The notes under the pieces: generated by a model
The model's database searches: none
Seen by the model: the letters and a program-made list of their open reading frames with translations, nothing else
What the model was told of the DNA's origin: nothing
Position numbers and translations under genes: made by a program
Shown here: piece after piece, positions 21,250-32,329 of the stretch
How the letters are laid out: every line of letters begins with the position of its first letter
Numbering within the stretch: position 1 is the first letter of the stretch
NCBI GenBank assembly: GCA_027924585.1
Contig: BSBM01000825.1
Span: forward strand, 3,080,001-3,144,000
DNA from: Larix kaempferi
Lineage: Eukaryota; Streptophyta; Pinopsida; Pinales; Pinaceae
Direction: 5' to 3'
Length of the DNA: 64,000 bases

Positions 21250-22188
21250 CTAGTGCAAGGATGCGACACTAATACATAATGTGTAATATTGAGGTATAAC
21301 AAGTGGTGATGGGGAAGTTGATCTTAGTTCTTCTTCAATTGCTACAAGGTATTCATTATCATGCTTAATGGAACTTGGGCTTGAAGCAACACTTTCAAAA
21401 GTGATCTCTATGTCACCAACATAGAGGTGTGAGCACCCATCAGTAGGTACTCCTTCATAGTTGAAGCATCCATCAGTAGATTCTCTTTGGTTCATGTCTA
21501 AGCTAGAAGGTGTCTTGAAATGATCTTCCATATTTTCAATAGAATCTTCTTCATGCTCTTGTGATGTCTCTTCCTTTTGCTCCTTCAAGAAAGATGATGC
21601 ATTTTTCCCCTTTCTTTCCTTATGATCGATATATTTGGAATCTCTTTTTGAAGAATTCCCAAAAACTCTCCTCAAGTAGGACATACATGCCTTCGCGGAA
21701 GCTTCGAATATTTCATTGAGCTTTTCACTCACCCTCATTTCACGCACACATATATGATACTCTCTCCAAGGTTCTTTACAAGAAGGGCATAAACCTTTCT
21801 TTACAAACTCCACATCTTCATTTTTGGGCCTATTTGCAAAAATATGTTCAGCATAGTACTCAAAAGACATGGCATTTTGTGTATTTTTCCTCAAAGCAAT
21901 ATATTCTTGATATTTTTTATATTGTTGGGGCAAGGTTTTATATGTTGCTCTCCATCTTTGTAACTCATTCATACAAATATCCTTGGTTGGTGTGACACAC
22001 TCATCTTCATCAGATTTAAAGTCATAAGAATAATCTTCATTTCTCCTGAAATTGTAAGAAGTGTTGCATGATGGCACCTCTTCCTCGTACCATTCACATT
22101 CTGCTTCATATTGCTCATAAGCATCTGCATATTCCTCATAAGAATTGTACTCATAGGATTCATCATAATAGTAAGACATTGCTGCCAA
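21250..22188 (-). CDS. E4 ORF1, unknown acidic Tyr-rich protein with Cys/His motif
   Basis: An intact 312-codon frame starting about 45 bases past the primer site, where Gag sits in an LTR element. Residues 1-36 are almost all Tyr, Glu, Ser and Asp. Residues 86-100 carry LPQQYKKYQEYIALR. A metal-site-like C-x2-C-x7-H-x-C motif (Cys134, Cys137, His145, Cys147) is present, then YLRRVFGNSSKR (161-172), a Lys/Glu-rich stretch, and YVGDIEITFES near 263. E5 (42282-43130) has matching segments in the same order: LPHHYQEYLAL, SMKRLFGFSSKK and FFVGEFEIPT, but without the Cys/His motif. That order conservation suggests a structural, Gag-equivalent protein of one family. I cannot name a known domain. 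ATG 22188 follows the leader directly; ATG 22179 (residue 4) is an alternative start. Confidence 0.7.
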   Translation of the reverse strand: MAAMSYYYDESYEYNSYEEYADAYEQYEAECEWYEEEVPSCNTSYNFRRNEDYSYDFKSDEDECVTPTKDICMNELQRWRATYKTLPQQYKKYQEYIALRKNTQNAMSFEYYAEHIFANRPKNEDVEFVKKGLCPSCKEPWREYHICVREMRVSEKLNEIFEASAKACMSYLRRVFGNSSKRDSKYIDHKERKGKNASSFLKEQKEETSQEHEEDSIENMEDHFKTPSSLDMNQRESTDGCFNYEGVPTDGCSHLYVGDIEITFESVASSPSSIKHDNEYLVAIEEELRSTSPSPLVIPQYYTLCISVASLH

Positions 22189-22232
22189 TTATTCTTGAAT
22201 GTATGTACCTAATCCACAGGTGCACGGTCCAT

Positions 22233-22244
22233 GCTCTGATACCA
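22233..22244 (-). promoter_or_regulatory. E4 primer binding site (initiator Met tRNA)
   Basis: The plus strand reads GCTCTGATACCA, so the minus strand reads TGGTATCAGAGC, one base after the LTR end ...CATTACA. Confidence 0.88.
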
Positions 22245-22245
22245 C

Positions 22246-23912
22246 TGTAATGTCCCTTGTTAGGAATTTTATTAAAATGGCAATTTTTCACTTTTTTCCC
22301 TAGTTCGACCTTTGACTAGTTTTGAGCTCTAAGTCTCCAAATTGCTCCAATTGCTCCCAACTATTTTGAGAAGGTATATGGATGATGTTAGAACAAAAAT
22401 ATGTGTTTCAGGGATGCTTTTGTACCTTTAAAATACTTCTTCAAATCCTCTTTCGATTCTGGTCAATGTAGGGAACTTTACTAGTAATTTCCCTTTGACT
22501 AGTACTGGTCTCTAAGTCTCAAATTGGATCCAAATGCCTTCAAATATTCAAGAAAGGTGTATGAATGATATTTGTACTTGATTATGATGTTCATGGATTA
22601 TTTATGACCATCAAAATATCTCTGAATTTTTTTTTAAGATTCTGGACAAAGTATGGAATTTAACTAGCAATTTGAGGTTCAAATCCCCCCGGGGTAAATA
22701 CTGAAAATGGCTTCCCAAATGCCTCCAAACCCTCTAGAATTTCTGAAAATAGGTAGGGGATGTCTCAGGGGTATTATTAAGGTCTCATATGCACCATTAA
22801 TCAGTTATTAAGTCTGTTCTAACCTTCTCCCAAACAGCAGCAAAAATCGCTAGTTTGACCCTTGGGGAAATGGCACCGAATCTTCTCCAAATGTAAATAA
22901 ACTGAGTAACATGACTTCAAATTCTTGAGTAATGAACATGAAACTTGTATAATACATAAATAAAATTCCATTCATCAATAAACCATCAGTATTTTACTTA
23001 TCCATTCGAATTCATCAACATTACATTGGTTCACAACAAGGTAGTGGGGAAATGACACTGTTCTTTAATTAAAAATGATATTTATACATTTCTACTTGGA
23101 ATTTCGACCTGAAAATTTTTGGAGATGAATAACAGAGTATTTAATTGATATTACAAAATAAATTGGGCATTATAATCTCTCCCAAAGAGTACAATATCTC
23201 ACCAAAAACGCTCTCCCTCAAGGAGCAAGAATATGCCTTCAAAACTGGAAATGGTTGAGAGAATGTGATGCATTAGAAGAAACCATGATATTCCCTGTAG
23301 CACACCTGAAACAAATGACTCCCTTAAAGCTCCAAATGAAATTTCTTAATGTCCTTTCCAATTACCAACTTGGATGGGAATCTTTCACCATTGAAATTGG
23401 CTAAGGCAAGAAACTAGTCATCCACTAGCTCTCCCTCTTCACAAATGCAATTGCAAATTTCTCAAATGATCAAAAGCTGCTATTCTTCTTTGTTCATGAA
23501 TTTTATAAACTTCTAATGTCCTCCATGGGTCGAATTCCTTCTAATAGACTCATGCCAACTCATGTTGGGAAGAGATTCCAAAGAATGCCACTTTTACAAC
23601 AATTCCTAGTCTCCCACTTCCACCAAATCACAAATGGAAGAATCTTAGCTGCCCTAAATCCCTTGAGCACCCTCTTGGAGGCTATTTTTAGCCCTGACAT
23701 GTCATATGTCAGCCTTCAGGTCTGATTTGTGTCATAGGTGTCATAGCATCTTCATCATTGTTGTCATAGAGCTAGGGAATCTAGGCCAAGTGTCCTACTA
23801 GCTCCGAATTGCCTCTTCCTCTTCCATGGGAGTTAATATTCCTCTATATTTCAACCTTGGATGAGTCATGCCATGAATAATACCTTTTTAAATCCCCAAA
23901 GTATGTTACCAT
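22246..23912 (-). repeat. E4 5' LTR (outer boundary unresolved)
   Basis: It begins TGTAATGTCCC on the plus strand, the complement of a ...GGGACATTACA LTR end like that of E5 (...GGTACATTACA). The outer end is not certain; a TGACA at 23695-23699 is one candidate. Within it two about 182-bp units repeat (CCTTTGACTAGT...CTCTAAGTCTC at about 22311 and 22491; GATTCTGG(T/A)CAA at about 22456 and 22640). No gene is seen; the small plus-strand frame at 23516-23725 has no support. Confidence 0.5.
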
Positions 23913-26581
23913 TCACCTTGAATTCGAATTGGTGAGAAAATGATGCCAAGTGTAGTGGGGAAATCTAGCCATATGTGGGTCCCACTTCCTCCATGTGTCT
24001 TCATGATCAAATGTGTCACGTCCCCTCCCATCCCACCAGCTAGATGGAGAGGATCGTGAGGTTAAACCGGGCATCCAACCCCATAAATTGAAATCAAGCA
24101 TTCAATTCAAGAAGAAGATGAACATGTGCAATTGCATAGACATTTGAAAACATATAAAAGACATATGGGATGTATGATCATAAAAAACACAGCGGAATTT
24201 AAATTCATTTGCACATCCATCATTCATTCTAATATTCATCAAATAAACAATTGCAAGATAGCACAAGAAAATACTTATCTTAATGAAGTAGTACCAAACA
24301 ACTAGCTACGCTTCTGCAACGTTCCACCCAACCGTAGGCCAGTGTGCTCCTCAATCTCTCAGCACCACTGCCACCCCCGAGCTGGGCATGATCTCCACAA
24401 GGAAAAAGGGGAAAACAGGCTCTCACATAGCCAAAGGTATATCAAAATCAGCCAAGCCCATCAGCAATTGGGTTTCTCAGGCTGTTAAGAGATGGGTGCA
24501 TGTATCATCAAAAGCATAAGTGTTGGACATGAGAAAAACGCTTCTATAGTGAAGTTCCCAACAATGGGTTCCTGACCGTTCCAGAAAACGTGGGAAACCA
24601 AAACGAAAAGGAGAAAATGGGAATTCAACCCCAGGAGAGCAGAATCGTTTTCAAAAGAATGCTCATGGGCATTTCGTGGGCAGAAACGGCCTCCCTAACC
24701 CCAAAAATCGTGGCTCTCTTCTCCCACCCAATGAGCTAACCAAAAACGAGTTTGCAGGCATGGAAAAAACGCAGGGAAAGGTGAAAACGTGAAGGATAAA
24801 ACCCCAACAGGCTCAGACTGCGTGAGAGAGAGAATGCCATGGGTGAAGAATGGCTTTTGGGCCAATTTCATGGGGGTTTTCTTGCCCCACAAGAAAAAAC
24901 ATGATTTTCCAAGTGGATGGCTTGCCCATGCACGAAAATTGACAGCCATACCCCTCCCATCCCAAGGCATTTATTGTCTCAACCAATTCTTGGAAGGATT
25001 AAGTGATTGGGTGCATGAGACCAAATGGGTAGTTGAGTGTTCATAGGTTTCCTCAATGAAATGGATTAAGACCATGGGCTCAAGGGTTTGAATAATTTCC
25101 CTCCCTATTCCTTGTAAAGATCATGCCCCATCTCTTTGTTGCATTGCGTAGCTAGTTGTGGGTGTTTTCATTAAAATTGCATATTTACATGGTGTCTCAT
25201 TTACATTGTGCCAATATCGCACAAGAACCATAGGCATCTATTCTAATTGCCGATACATAGAACATTAAATCAATGGCGGGGCCTTGGCCTTGAGCTCCTC
25301 ACCATGACTAATTAACAATATTTACATCATTTACGATCTAATGCAAAGGGGGTCAAAATGGGGACGTGAAAAAATGCCACTTTGATTTTCACTTGTATAT
25401 ATTTATTTAGATCCTTTATTAAATATTTATGCCATTCTAATGTTCAAAAATAATTTATTATCCCCCTTATTCCAAATCCCAAAGCTTCCACCCCAATTAT
25501 AGGAAACTAGTAATTTTCCTCCTTGGCAATTATTTGACCTTTAGCATCAATATGATAAACTCTCATGAATATGGCCAATGGGATTAGGCCATTGTGACCC
25601 AATTCACAATTTGGTACATGACACTTCATAGTGATCCCATGAATTTAGGAATACTTCAGATATTTTTTCCCATAGGGCCTGACTAGTTCTTTTGATTAAA
25701 GTCTCCCCTTCTTTATCCATTTCTAGATTAGTTTTCTCACTCTTGAGTTCATTTAATTCATTATTTAATTCTTGGATCTCATCTTCTCTACGAATCATAT
25801 TTTTTTCCATCTTTGATATTGCCTCATTTTTCTGGCCTATCTCATTTTCCAGCTCTTTAATTTTGTTGTCCTTGTCATCTGGTTCATGATTAGTTGTATC
25901 AAGATGAGGCTCTTCTTCCATTAGATCAATCACCTCTTTAGGTGTCTCCCTTTTATCAGATTCACCTACAACTTGTTCTGCTTCTCCTGTAACCTGATTC
26001 CCTTCTGGTGCACTAGAGGGGAGGCCTTGAGCAACCTTCTCAATGGATAGTGAAGCTTGTTATAGCTTTGAAGCTTCAATTTGATATCTAAGACCAACGA
26101 TCTCTTTTTCTTTGCCTTCATCCATGTTCTTGTATTACAACATATTTGCATGTAATGCTTCCTTTTCTTCTTGGGCCTGCCTTACTTCAAGAGTCTGAAC
26201 TGGTTGGGTCACAGGCATATTCAACTCCTTTTTTAGGAGAGCTATCACATTTTTATTTTCTTTTAAAAGAGAGGCAACGTGTGATCCATCTCCTGGATTC
26301 ATACTTAGAGTCATGATTTTGTTCTCTAGGATCTTGGTATTGACTTGTTTAACTCTTACAGTGACCTTTTCCGCCTTCCATAATTATTCAAACTTAGCCA
26401 ATGCTTCCTTGAGCTTATTTTTTGTTTTAATTGACTACACAACCTCTTTACAAATCATATCATTGGCCTTTTTGTAAAAGTCCAATTTGTATAGTTTTTC
26501 AAACTAGCTAAAATCAACATGATAATCATCATCTCTCCGTTGGATAAGGCTAGTAGGTTTTGGCATTGTAGGTTGCATCAT
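23913..26581 (-). pseudogene. Unknown coiled-coil protein, decayed by Gln-to-stop changes and an insertion
   Basis: Read on the minus strand from ATG 26581, one frame runs to 25624. After the 24004-25623 insertion is removed together with one CTTCA copy, it continues without frame change through DTWRKWDPHMARF to a stop at 23913. The total is 347 codons. Five stops interrupt it (TAG, TAG, TAA, TAA, TAA), each plausibly a Gln codon: S*FEKL, VV*SIK, FE*LWK, ML*YKN, KL*QAS. No indel breaks the frame. The N-terminal part is Lys/Glu helical, the middle is acidic and Pro-containing, and the stretch KDNKIKELENEIGQKNEAI and onward shows strong heptad coiled-coil character. The C-terminal end is Trp/His-rich. 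I recognise no family. It may be a transposon ORF or a captured host fragment; no LTR or splice evidence decides. Confidence 0.6.
24004..25623 (+). mobile_element. Likely solo LTR or similar 1.6-kb insertion
   Basis: It starts TGATCAAATGTGTCACG and ends GGTACATGACA, with CTTCA on both sides (23999-24003 and 25624-25628). Removing it with one duplication restores the frame of the flanking coiled-coil ORF, independent support for the boundaries. No coding capacity of its own is seen: the frames at 24695-24970 and 24789-25046 overlap each other antisense and lack family features. The text TGTCACGTCCCC near its start resembles the E5 LTR start TGTCATGTCCCC. Orientation is inferred from that resemblance. 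Confidence 0.65.
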
Positions 26582-27185
26582 AGACCATCTTCAAGTATCT
26601 CTTTTGTGATCTACAATAGATATCAGTTTTTTTCCTGATGCTACAATATGCTTTCTAGTACCATTCATGAACTTGGTATTATGCTCTACTATATGCCTAT
26701 ACTTGGTCCTCAAGTCTGTTTTCACTTGTACTTCACTTGTTGCGGGTGACTGGTCAAGTGATATATGCAATATGTTAGGATAATTAATGCTCTAACCTTT
26801 GTCCACCTTAGTGTTATTTCCCTTTTCCTAGCATTGGATGATGATGTTGACCCCCTAGTGGTGGTTAGTTGTCATCTAGGCCTCATTAGCCACTTGATGC
26901 ACCCTCCATGCATGCATGCATGCATGAATTTAGGCCATGCAGAGTTAGTTCCCTACATTTTAGGAGCTAACTCACTAATATGGTTTAGTCCACCCGAGTT
27001 CATGACTGTAGTGGGGGGTTTTAGCTTTGATTGCCTTTGATTTCCATTGATTGTCAACTAATGCACCCTCTCTAGCATGATTTGCATGATAAACTCACTG
27101 ATGCGCCCTTCATGATCAGTTAACTGACAGTATCTTCAGTTCACTGACATTTAGTTGAGTTTAGCACCATCAAAGCACTATAGTG
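26582..27185. other. No recognisable gene
   Basis: This is AT-rich spacer between the coiled-coil pseudogene and the truncated chromovirus, with a short ATGC microsatellite at about 26907-26926. The frame at 26765-27040 has no family features. Confidence 0.5.
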
Positions 27186-29346
27186 GGGACAATTCCTACG
27201 CTAAATTCAATAAATTTGATTTTTTTAAAGATAAAATTCAATACTTAGGATATGTAGTGTCTAAAGATGGTATATCAGTGGATCTCGATAAAATTAAAGC
27301 TATCATGGAATGGCCTGTGCCTAAAGATGTATCTGATGTTAGATATTTTATGGGATCATTGGATATTATCGCAAATTTATTGAAGGGTTTTCAAAAATTG
27401 CATATCCTATAACTTCATTGCAAAAAAAAGGTACGAAATTTGAATGGAATGAGAAATGTGGAATCAACTTTAATAAACTGAAATATTTATTAACAACAAC
27501 TCCTATCCTAAATATAGCGGACCCCTATAAAGATTTTGTTATATGTACAGATGCATGCAAAGAGGGTCTAGGTAGAGTATTAATGCAAGAAAACTATTAG
27601 GTGTACTATGAATCAAGAAAGCTTAAAGAACATGAAAATAATGATGCTACTCATGATTGGGAGTTAGATGCCATTATTCATGCACTTAAAATGTGGCGAC
27701 ACTATCTTATTGGGAGAAGATTCTTACTAATGACTGATAATGTCAGTTTAAAATATTTATTTGATCAACATAATTTAAATGCTAGACAAGCTAGATGGTT
27801 ATCTTTCATAAGTGAATATGACGTTGAAATTAAACATATTAAAGGAAAGGAAAATAAAGTGGTCATGCAAATATGTCGTCTATAACTGCAAGTAGCAACT
27901 ATGAAACATATATGGAAGATAAAATCAGGACAACAACAAAATTTGATCAAGAATATAAAAAATTAAAGGAAAGAACAATAAAAAATTAAACCAATAAAAT
28001 AAAATCAAAATTCAATCTTAACAGAAAAGAAATGTTGGTATGTAAAAACATATTATATGTACCTAATTCAGAAGAGGTCAAGTCATTAATCATGAATGAA
28101 ATGCATAAAATACCATATTCAGGACATCCTGGATATCAGAAAATTATTACTATGTTAAGAAAATAATTATTTTGGCCTAACATGAAAAATGAAGTAGCAG
28201 AATACATTGCTAGATGCATTGAATGTCAACAAGTTAAGGTTGAACATCAACACCCAACCGGATTGCGACAACCTTTACCCATTCCAGAATGGAAATGGGA
28301 AGTTATTAGCATGGATTTTATAATAGGTTTTCCTAAAAATGCTAGAAATAATGATTCAGTTATGTTTGTGGTAGATAATCTTAGTAAAGAAGCACATTTT
28401 ATTCCTATCAAATCTACTTACTAAGCTATTAATATTGCTGATATTTTTATGAAATAAAATTTCATATTACATGGGATACCTAAAGTTGTAATTTCTGATA
28501 GGGATGCAAAGTTTACGAGAAATTTATGGAAATATTTATATAAAGGTTTGGATACTCAATTAAATTTCAGTACTGCATATCACCCCAGACTGATGGACAA
28601 ACTGAAAGGGTGAATCAAATTTTAGAAGACATGCTTAGAATGTATGTAATGGAAAAACCAGGGAAATGAGAAGAGTATTTACATCTTGTTGAGTTTGCGT
28701 ATAATAATCATTTTCAAGCCTCTGCAAAAATGAGTCCATTTGAGATACTTTATGGATGTAAATGTAATACTCCAATTTCTTGGAGTAATCCAGTTGATAG
28801 ATTAATTTCAGGTCCTGAAATATTGAAGGACATGGAACTAACAGTGAAACGGGTAGATCACAACTTGAAGATAGCTCAAGATAGACAAAAGAGCTATGCT
28901 GATTTGAAAAGAACTCAAAGAGAGTTCCAGGTAGGGGGTCATGTTTATATGAAAGTGAAACCCAGAAAAAGTTCCTTAAAATTGAGAAATTGCACAAAAT
29001 TAGCACCCAAGTATTGTGGACCATTTGAGATATTAGCCAAGGTTGGGCCAGTGGCTTATCAATTAACACTACCACCAACAATTAAAGTACATAATATTTT
29101 TCATATTTCAATTCTAAAAATATATGTTCATGATGCTACTCATGTGGTTGACTGGAATGATATCCAAGTGGAACCCAAAGTAGAATTTTAGGTGGGACCA
29201 CAATGCATTCTCGACAGGAGAGAACTTTTACTCTAGAACTGCACCATCGGAAAAGTCAAGGTGCAATGGAAGTACCTTATCCCAGAAGAGGCTACTTGGA
29301 AATTGGAAAGCAATATGCGGGAGGCATATCCAATTCTGTTTTAGAA
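27186..29346 (+). pseudogene. pol: E8: 5'-truncated chromovirus pol
   Basis: Coding similarity starts abruptly inside reverse transcriptase (YAKFNKFDFFKDKIQYLGYVV), so Gag, protease and the RT catalytic core are missing. RNase H follows (VICTDACKEGLG, LMTDNVSLKYLFDQHNLNARQ), then integrase: HHCC (GHPGYQK, CIECQQVK), SMDF, SDRDAKF and a frameshifted HP-R/L-MDK segment where HPQTDGQTE is expected. The C-terminal part (28730-29191) has GPFEIL and VAYQLTLPP. Past a TAG near 29189 the frame continues as a chromodomain (CILDRREL, VKVQWKYLIPEEATWKLE) to about 29346. At least five stops and three frame changes are present. It is more decayed than E3 and of a different chromovirus type (Tekay-like chromodomain wording, low certainty). 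Confidence 0.88.
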
Positions 29347-29404
29347 TGATTCAAATGAATTTTAAAAGTAACAATGAGGACACTGTTAAAACTTTAAGGG
29401 AGGG

Positions 29405-30300
29405 TGTATGTAATACACCAAGGAACTCGAATGATTATTGTTTTATAAGACCTTATGCTATTATTTGATTTGAAATTATTGACCAAGTAATGTCAAGACA
29501 TTTGCAAATGAATTATTATTTTTAATTATTAAATAGCTAAGGGAATCAAAATTGAAGGTAGCCGTTGAAGAGTGTTTGTTGACCCACAAGGAGAAATGAC
29601 AAGTGTCAAGAGGAAACCCATCATGGCAAGACAGTCTAGTAAAGGTGAAAATGGTGCAGAGGAAACCCATCATAAATTGATTATCTTGCTTATGAATGTT
29701 ATTAGAAATGATTATCTTGCTTATGCATGTTATCATATAATGTTTTAACTATACATTACTATTTTACTAAAAGTATTTTTATTCAGAATTATATTTCTAG
29801 ACTTGCATGCAAGGTATTGAAACATTGTTTTAAGTTTATTTAACTAAAAGTGTAGTTCTAGCAGGCACACAACTATCTTATTATGAATTATAACTTTGGT
29901 TCAGGTTTTAACCTATTATTCTTTCTATTTTGAAATCATTGTACATTGTCATTTTATTGTAACATATTTCATTCAATTTATATGCAGAAGTTATATTTAT
30001 GCATCAAATAGTGTATCAATGTGTGTTTATCCCCTTGATATTATAAGCAAAGTATGTACATGGTTTATTTTTGTTATAGAATAGGTGTTTGTTATATTTC
30101 TGTTTATGGATAGTTAGATTAATTCATAACAGATTGGAAGGATAATTATACACATACAAACCCTAGATCTTGATTATTAATTTGTAATTATTTACAAGTT
30201 CAAACATTTTCTAATTTTTGGCTTACCTTTTAAACGTTTCTGCAAGCCTCGGAACCACTGAATCCACAAACGAAATCGTTGTTTTAACCCTTGAAAAATC
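29405..30300 (+). repeat. E8 3' LTR-like tail (end unresolved)
   Basis: AAGGGAGGG (29396-29404) is a polypurine tract, followed at once by TGTATGTAATACACC, a typical plant gypsy LTR start. No second copy is in the window because the element is 5'-truncated, so the far end is unknown and may extend past C2 at 38028. The sequence is AT-rich with no gene. Confidence 0.5.
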
Positions 30301-30301
30301 A

Positions 30302-30605
30302 GGGTTCCGCAACTCGCATATGCAATGCGGAAGTCAGATTGCGGAATCGTAAAAGTAAACAGTTGGATTTTGGGATTCCGCAATGCGGAAGTCAGATTGT
30401 GGAACCGTAAAATTAAATAGTCGGATGTTGGGGTTCTGCAACCCGCATCCGCATTGTAGAAGTCATATTGCAGAACTACTAAAATAAGCAGGTTGATTTT
30501 GGGGTTCCGCAATGCGGAAGTCAGATTGCGGAACCGTAAAATTATACAGTCGGATTTTGAAGGTCCCACAACCCGCAATCCGCAATGTGGAAGTTGAAAA
30601 TGCGG
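30302..30605. repeat. Minisatellite with TTCCGCAATGCGGAA palindrome
   Basis: AAGTCAGATTGCGGAA-like text recurs at about 30331, 30389, 30460, 30518 and 30580, with alternating spacing near 58 and 70 bases. Longer units add ACCCGCATCCGCA. The palindrome TTCCGCA-A-TGCGGAA occurs in the short units. It is CpG-richer than its surroundings. Open frames on both strands here are repeat artefacts. Confidence 0.85.
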
Positions 30606-30807
30606 AAACCTTATCTTTTAGCCATAAAAAATATGGGGATTTGCAATCCATAGTTCTTAAATATTTAACAAGAAATTATGAATTGGACTATGTGGAAGTT
30701 ACATGTTAGTAATCTAGTTTAAGTTAATGCAAATTTTTGTAGGGTATAAACCCTCATTATGCTAAATTGTGCTATGTTAAATACTCATGTAATGATTCTC
30801 ATAATCC
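30606..30807. other. AT-rich flank of C2
   Basis: No gene is seen. It ends with AATCC (30803-30807), the C2 target duplication. Sequence resumes at 38033. Confidence 0.6.
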
Positions 30808-31390
30808 TGTTAAATTTTGAGTATTAATTCACAATAATCTAGGATCTTTAATGAGAGAATAACATGTACAGTATATCAATGCATATCAATCATAACAAGG
30901 ATGTCAATCATTACAAGAAGCAAAAGCATGAGAGACAATAGACACACAGAGTTTCCGTGGGGAAAACCCTAAGGTGAAAAACCACACAACTTCCTCAGAG
31001 ATAGATAGAGCAATAGCTCAAACAAAGTACAAGAGATAGACTCCTCTTAGCAGCTGATCCTCCTCCTCACTAGTGCGCCAGTTTTCGAGTGAAGGAAGAA
31101 TGAGTTTCTGAGTGATCCAAATAGAGATCTCCCGATCTCTATTTATACTTGTCCTATTTGCCCAATATCCTTATGGGGCTGACTTGTCTAGCTAGGTACA
31201 ATAACTTCATATTACATTATATCGGGCCGACCCCTTACAAGGTGGTCTAATAACCCATCGGCAAGTTAACACACTTGCAACACTTGTCAATACAAATGAC
31301 GACACTTCCATATAGAGGAATAATTCATCTCTATAGGAGTACAATAAATATATATGTGAAATACATTCTGAAGTTACATATACATCAACA
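30808..31390 (-). repeat. C2 3' LTR
   Basis: Plus-strand text starts TGTTAAATTTTG and ends TACATCAACA. It pairs with 37435-38027. The polypurine complement ATCCCTCTTA follows at 31391-31400. Confidence 0.93.
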
Positions 31391-31639
31391 ATCCCTCTTA
31401 AATAGGAAGGTATTTCTCGACACAGATCTGCTAGCACAAGTCTTCTTCTCTGGATTGTCATCATCGATGCATCATTGTCATTGTCACTGCTGCTGCTATC
31501 TCAACCAATATATGAATCTACTCATCATAGGAAGTTCTATAGAGCCAGCCCTTTTTCATGCTGGATGTAGGCCCACCACCTGCAGGTCTTCATCATCAAT
31601 GGCCATAATGTGGATCCCAGGACTGATTACATGCGTCAA

Positions 31640-32140
31640 CAAAACCTAGCCCAGACTATAGGTTCTTTTACATGTTGACTTTCACAAAACCTACTCAGAT
31701 CATCCCAGGATGTTACGAGAACACATCTCTACCTATCTGGATCTCGATAGAGCATCCCAGGATGTTACGAGCACACTGCTCTACCTATCTGGATTTTAAA
31801 GGATCTTTTCTATGTGAACTTTTGCAAAACCTACTCAGAGCATCCTAGCGCAGACTATAGGATCTCAATAGAGAAACCCAGTATTTTATGAGCACACTGC
31901 TCTACATGTCCGGTTTTTAAAGGATCTTTTCTATGCAAAACTGTAGAAAAACCTACTCAGAGAATCCTAGCGCAGACAATAAGATCTCGATAGAGAAACC
32001 CAGGATGTTATGAGCACACTGCTCTACCTGTCTGGTTTTTAACAGATCTTTTCTATGCTACCTATAGCAAAACCTCGAAAGAGCATCCTAGCACAGACTA
32101 TAGGATCTCCTAGGATCTTTTCTATACTACCTGCACAACC
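31640..32140 (-). repeat. C2 tandem array of CATCCCAGGATGTTACGAGCACA type
   Basis: Blocks with GATCTCGATAGAG, CCCAGGATGTTA(C/T)GAGCACA, CTGCTCTACCT and TTTTAA(A/C)(A/G)GATCTTTTCTATG recur four to five times at roughly 110-130 bases. It corresponds in position and wording (antisense) to 11560-12140 of C1. Confidence 0.75.
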
Positions 32141-32329
32141 TGTCCACGGCCACAGAGTATCAAACCGATACTCACCATACATCATCCTGATGTACATCAT
32201 CACATGATAAACCTAATCATCATCATAGCATCAACTTGATGCATATCATCTTAAGCGACATCCTGAAGCTCGTCATCTGTGATCATCCCGATCATCATAG
32301 CATCAACCTGATGCATATCATCTGGAGCA

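Larger units (their letters stand above)
13014..22245 (-). mobile_element. E4: unfamiliar LTR element (interior), hosting E1 and E3
   Basis: On the minus strand, an LTR ending ...GGGACATTACA (rc of 22246 onward) is followed by one base and an initiator-Met primer site (22233-22244), then ORF1 (22188-21250), then a second ORF (14194-13014). E3 (14790-20902) and E1 (ending 13013) are inserted in it. The other LTR would lie left of the window. No reverse transcriptase or integrase is visible in the retained part. The LTR end, primer site spacing and ORF1 motifs match E5 (40746-47770), so the two belong to one family. The interior may be longer than what remains here. Confidence 0.65.

Noticed and set aside
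24009-24013. Alternative boundary of the 1.6-kb insertion at TGTCACG with duplication AAATG
   Set aside because: The other side reads CTTCA, not AAATG; the CTTCA pair matches and restores the host frame.
24695-25046. Overlapping antisense frames of 85-91 codons
   Set aside because: They overlap each other on opposite strands inside a likely solo LTR, with no domain or conserved start.
30192-30709. Overlapping frames of 62-128 codons
   Set aside because: They arise from the TTCCGCAATGCGGAA minisatellite on both strands.
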